Shown here: in pieces, positions 60,540-64,000 of the stretch
How positions within the stretch are numbered: the first letter of the stretch is position 1
Layout of the letters: each line of letters opens with the position of its first letter
Source: Halichondria panicea
Lineage: Eukaryota > Porifera > Demospongiae > Suberitida > Halichondriidae
Direction: 5' to 3'
Length of the DNA stretch: 64,000 nt
Assembly (NCBI RefSeq): GCF_963675165.1
Contig: NC_087387.1
Span: 4,986,990-5,050,989, forward strand
Notes under the pieces: model-generated
What the model was told of the DNA's origin: nothing
Seen by the model: the letters and a program-made list of their open reading frames with translations, nothing else
Databases searched by the model: none
Position numbers and translations under genes: made by a program

Positions 60540-60890
60540 TGTTTAATACAAAAAGTACGTTAGTGTCTAATTGAGCACAGGGGGGAGGGCACAGCGTATA
60601 CAACAGCTCGTAACATTGGCCTGTGACCCTATTATAAACGATGCGACCAAAAGTGAGTGGGAGATATACATGCTGTGCAGGTGCACCTGAAAACGGGTTT
60701 TCTATAGAGAGGCTTTATTTGCTTATTTGCTTATTTGCCTGATTGAGAGGCATGCATCTTTGTGTAGGAACATTTGCATTGGACGACTTGATCTAAAGTA
60801 CACGTACATGTACATGCAAGCTTCGTACTCTGAAAACATCATAGGTCTCACCTTGTTATCATCTCCACCTGAGGCTAAGAGCTGACCGTC
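60540..60890 (-). pseudogene. Second copy of the duplicated WD40 exon
   Basis: The minus strand reads DGQLLASGGDDNK followed by a GTGAGA donor (60852-60890), matching Cdc20/Cdh1-type WD40. The upstream L-R-W-S-P codons retained at 57.4 kb are replaced here by a CAGACTGCAGAC expansion, so neither copy is intact. Confidence 0.6.
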
Positions 60891-62743
60891 TGCAGTCTGC
60901 ACACTGTCTGCAGTCTGCATCTGAGTCTGCACACCTCCTGTGTGTGACCTTGGTAGCGTTTGATTGGAAGAGAGGCCTCTCGATGGTCCTAGGCAACAGA
61001 TCAGAGGAATACCATGTGACTGCATGCAGACATAATTATTTATTAGCTGTGGCCGAGAATAATTATGCCTCGGTGTGCATGCGCAAGCAAAGTATATGGT
61101 AGTCCGTTTGTGTGTGTGTTATAATGCTGAAAGTAAAAGTTATAGTCTAATGGAGCACGGGGGGGGGCATATACAACAGCTGCTATTTTATAGATCAGAA
61201 TACACATCACCACGACGACTCACATCTCTTGACTGTAACTGTTTGAATACTGCCAGTTCGGTTCCTCACATCAAAATAGCGTCATTCTCAATGAATCCAA
61301 ACTGTACATCACCTGCAGAACAAATAGGCAAATGAACAAAGTGAAAATGTATGTGAGAAACAAAACCTAAGGTAAATCATTGATAGTTTAGTTTTGTACT
61401 TACAGTAAGGGGGGTACCGTACGTATATGTATAACACATTGACGTACTCTCTCTTATTGGTAAGTCTTCTCTCTCGACATTTGTCGCTCTCAATCTGGGC
61501 AACTGGGCAGCCACACTCCTGCTACCTCCACCTGGTGTTACGCAACCTGATTGGTCAGATCCATGAGAAGGCGTTGCTATGGAGAAACATTTACTGGACA
61601 GGTGTGCTTGAGCTGCAGAAAAGGAAATATTGCTGTGACAAAAAGCCATACACTTACAGAACAGAGATTGATACATGTCGATCATCCATCATTGGTATAG
61701 CCCAGAAGGTCGAATACTAGCTAAGACCTTTTCGTCCCTAATGTTTATTGTGCCGGGACTCATCATTGGCGCATAACTGGAGGTCAAAGGTCGAAAACAT
61801 TGGCGATATATAATTGGCGCATGACACGACCTCCAGGTCTTTCGTACATGTCTATATAGTATGGAGTGGTTTGATCATAGTGTTAGTTAGTCGTAATTTT
61901 CGGATGTTGCTTCTACACAAAAATTAACCCACCACCACCGACACATGTAGTAGAGTCATAATTATTATCTAGGTAGCGCAAGCATTTCAAAGACAGCTTC
62001 TTGTAAAGAACGCATATACGAGTCAGCTGGGAGTGTTTCCCCCCAATTCGGAAGGTCATTCGTGACGTCACATTACACTCGTTTTTCACACCTTAATTAA
62101 ATAGGGATAAATACCTTCATTAGCCTTCATTATGACTAATCACAGAGCCTGTGTGTGGGGGGGGGAAGTTGTATACAGTATGCATACCTTGCACGTAGGG
62201 GTGGTCCCAATATCGTCTCCTGCATAATCGAGTGATCCCTGTGGCTAGCCATCAGTCGTGTCTAAGCCGGGTGCCCTCAGCTGGGGGGGGGGGGATATTT
62301 AGCAACACAGTTCAATATGTACAGTACATTAGGTATAAAGCCTGTTGTGTGTGTAGGGAGGGGGGGCTATGTACAGTACATTAGGTATAAGCCTGCCATG
62401 TACATACATGTAGGAGGTGATGAAGCAAAGTGGTATCACAACCTAAAAATAGCTAACCACACATTACAGGGTTTATGCTAAGTCCTGGTAGAACAAGATA
62501 GATCTTGAATAGAAATTGAGCAATAATTTAGAACCACAATGTACCTGTGCTGGACATGATGAAGCATGATGTATGATAAAAATAGTATAAGCCTGTGTGT
62601 GGGGGGGGGGGAGGTTGTGTACAGTATATTAGCTATGAGCTTGTGTGTGTGGGGGGAAGGTTGTGTACAGTATATTACATCTCACCAAGTTGTATCAGAG
62701 AGAAAGATTTCAGTGCAAAGCAAGGTTTCACAGTGCAATCAGC
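60891..62743. other. Mostly non-coding; decayed exon copies
   Basis: Contains the 61.44-61.63 kb paralogue of the 54.64-kb fragment. Poly-G runs (62155, 62285, 62595, 62650) sit in repeated AGTATATTAG/TGTGTGTGGGGG units. No complete gene. Confidence 0.45.
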
Positions 62744-63908
62744 ATGGACGAAGAGGTTTGTACCCTGTACAATAGAGTGGCATGTGAACACATTATTTTG
62801 TCACAACAAGTATACGTAATGTACACTTTCCGATAATTATTATTAATTAACTCTACAGAAACTTGAAGAACAGGCCAGGCTGCCAGAGTACGACTCGGCC
62901 TCTACTCCAAAGATGCGAGAGATACAGGTGAGAATTTTTATATGCTAGCAAATACCAAATATACACCCATAATAATTGCAATGACTCGCTCACCTTCACA
63001 GGAGGAGAGTGCCTTTGACCTGTCGCAGAGTCCTAACCACAACCTCACTCCAGAGGAGGAATCTTACCTGAAACAGGTAAGCAATCACAGTACGAAACTC
63101 ATGTGCATCTTTGTAGGATTGCAATTCTGCACAGAAGTTTAACACTATTTGTATGCTCTCAATTGGAGGGTTGCATGCATACATGTAATGAACAATAAAC
63201 TCAGTCTAGTGTCCCCAGTTGCTCTTTAAAATGGAATGGTAGGTCGAAAAATAGGCCTGGGGTACCTGGGGGCGTGGTTGAAATTCGTTTCCAAGGTAAA
63301 CTAGGCAATTGTAGTTCCTGAAGGTGCCACACATCGGTAACGTGTACTACTGTAGGTTTAACCGTTTTGGCACCATACGAAGCATAGAAATTTACCGTAC
63401 CGTACGGTTGCACGTTTTGTTGCGCTTTCGATTAAAAACTGTTGAGCGACAATACATGTAGAACGCTTATGTCAGTTCTGTACCGATCCTTGTACAGTAG
63501 CCGCTCTCAAATAGTAGCCTCAGTGAACGTTGAGGCTAGCACGTGGCAGCCATATTAATACTAGCTAGGTAGAAGCTAGTCAGTGCTTTACAAAGACTTT
63601 CTTGTGGCAGAGTTTGAGTTTGTGCAGGTGAAAGAGCAACTTGAAGGTGCTGGAATGTTTTATAGGCGAGGGTATTAATCGCCTCTCTCGAATTGTAGCC
63701 TCTTTTACGCATATACAGTATGTACAACAAGGAAATAAAACGCATGGTGCGTTGTTTTATTTCCCCATTCACAGGTTCCTTAATCAGTATCATCAGTCTA
63801 TGTGAATCCTATAATTATATATAACTGAGCTTAGAAAAATATGCTACATTATAGGACATTGGTGACTCACCTCTCACCCCAACAACCGAGCCATCCAGCC
63901 CATATCAG
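62744..63908 (+). CDS. 5' exons of a gene related to the FHA gene (3' partial)
   Basis: Four phase-0 exons: 62744-62755 (MDEE), 62859-62927 (KLEEQARLPEYDSAS...), 63002-63076 (EESAFDLSQSPNHNLTPEEE...), 63855-63908 (DIGDSPLTPTTEPSSPYQ), with a GTTTGT donor running off the right edge. The encoded N-terminus is acidic and S/T-P rich. Exon 3 is homologous at DNA level to the 40-bp exon 2 of the FHA gene (AGTCCTAACCACA...GAGGAATCTT), and exon 4 to its exon 1. The product is therefore probably an FHA/MDC1-like relative whose FHA exons lie beyond the window; this is inference. Confidence 0.65.
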
Positions 63909-64000
63909 GTTTGTACATGTACGTCTGCTGTCTGCATGATTAAACACAATTTGTCGCTATATAATTATATTTGAGCTATATACATGTAATTAGACACTAG

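Noticed and set aside
61180..61320. Minus-strand exon candidate containing FGFIENDAILM
   Set aside because: The frame closes at once with TGA and no matching donor was found; kept only as unexplained.

Overview
Eukaryotic (animal) genomic DNA: AT-rich, genes split into many short exons with GT-AG introns, and dense in transposon remnants and microsatellites. The secreted/receptor domain set (Calx-beta, CCP/sushi, Ca-binding EGF, SRCR) together with compact introns suggests a sponge (demosponge); this is an inference from gene content, not a species identification. No prokaryotic features, rRNA, tRNA or CRISPR arrays were recognised. All multi-exon models were built by eye from splice sites, with codon phase checked at every junction.

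0-25 kb: a tandem array of cell-surface genes on the + strand. Gene 1 (5' end outside the window; 3 Calx-beta + 3 CCP, hydrophobic C-terminus), gene 2 (complete; signal peptide, 3 Calx-beta, 9 CCP, one transmembrane helix, short tail) and gene 3 (complete; signal peptide, 2 Calx-beta, 6 CCP with 3 EGF between CCP4 and CCP5, transmembrane helix, tail ending in an ITIM-like tyrosine motif). Nearly every extracellular exon is phase 1-1. A complete opposite-strand gene for a two-SRCR receptor, whose tail carries a duplicated ITAM-like tyrosine block, is nested in an intron of gene 3. Downstream are a decayed beta-helix gene, a decayed copy of the 3' end of gene 3 and an orphan signal-peptide exon, all pointing to past turnover of the array.

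25-36 kb: inverted-repeat elements, a complete seven-exon minus-strand gene for a short nuclear FHA protein resembling the MDC1 N-terminus, a roughly 630-bp (GT)n tract, and dispersed repeats.

36-49 kb: a promoter and spliced leader at 36.3 kb, probably belonging to a nuclease gene at 43.5-46.8 kb (PD-(D/E)XK-like). Between them sits a 5.78-kb DNA transposon with about 70-bp terminal inverted repeats and a perfect 9-bp target duplication (Mutator-like). It carries a kinase-like gene, an inverted fragment of the same gene and a long palindrome. A kinase-like and a restriction-nuclease-like protein next to each other, with similar leaders, recall the transposon-derived CR (Crinkler-type) effectors. 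This is the most unusual part of the window.

49-62 kb: minisatellites, MITEs, a tandem 0.86-kb duplication, and scattered minus-strand exon fragments (death-domain-like C-terminus, WD40 blade, unidentified). 62.7-64 kb: the 5' exons of a gene running off the right edge, with exon homology to the FHA gene.
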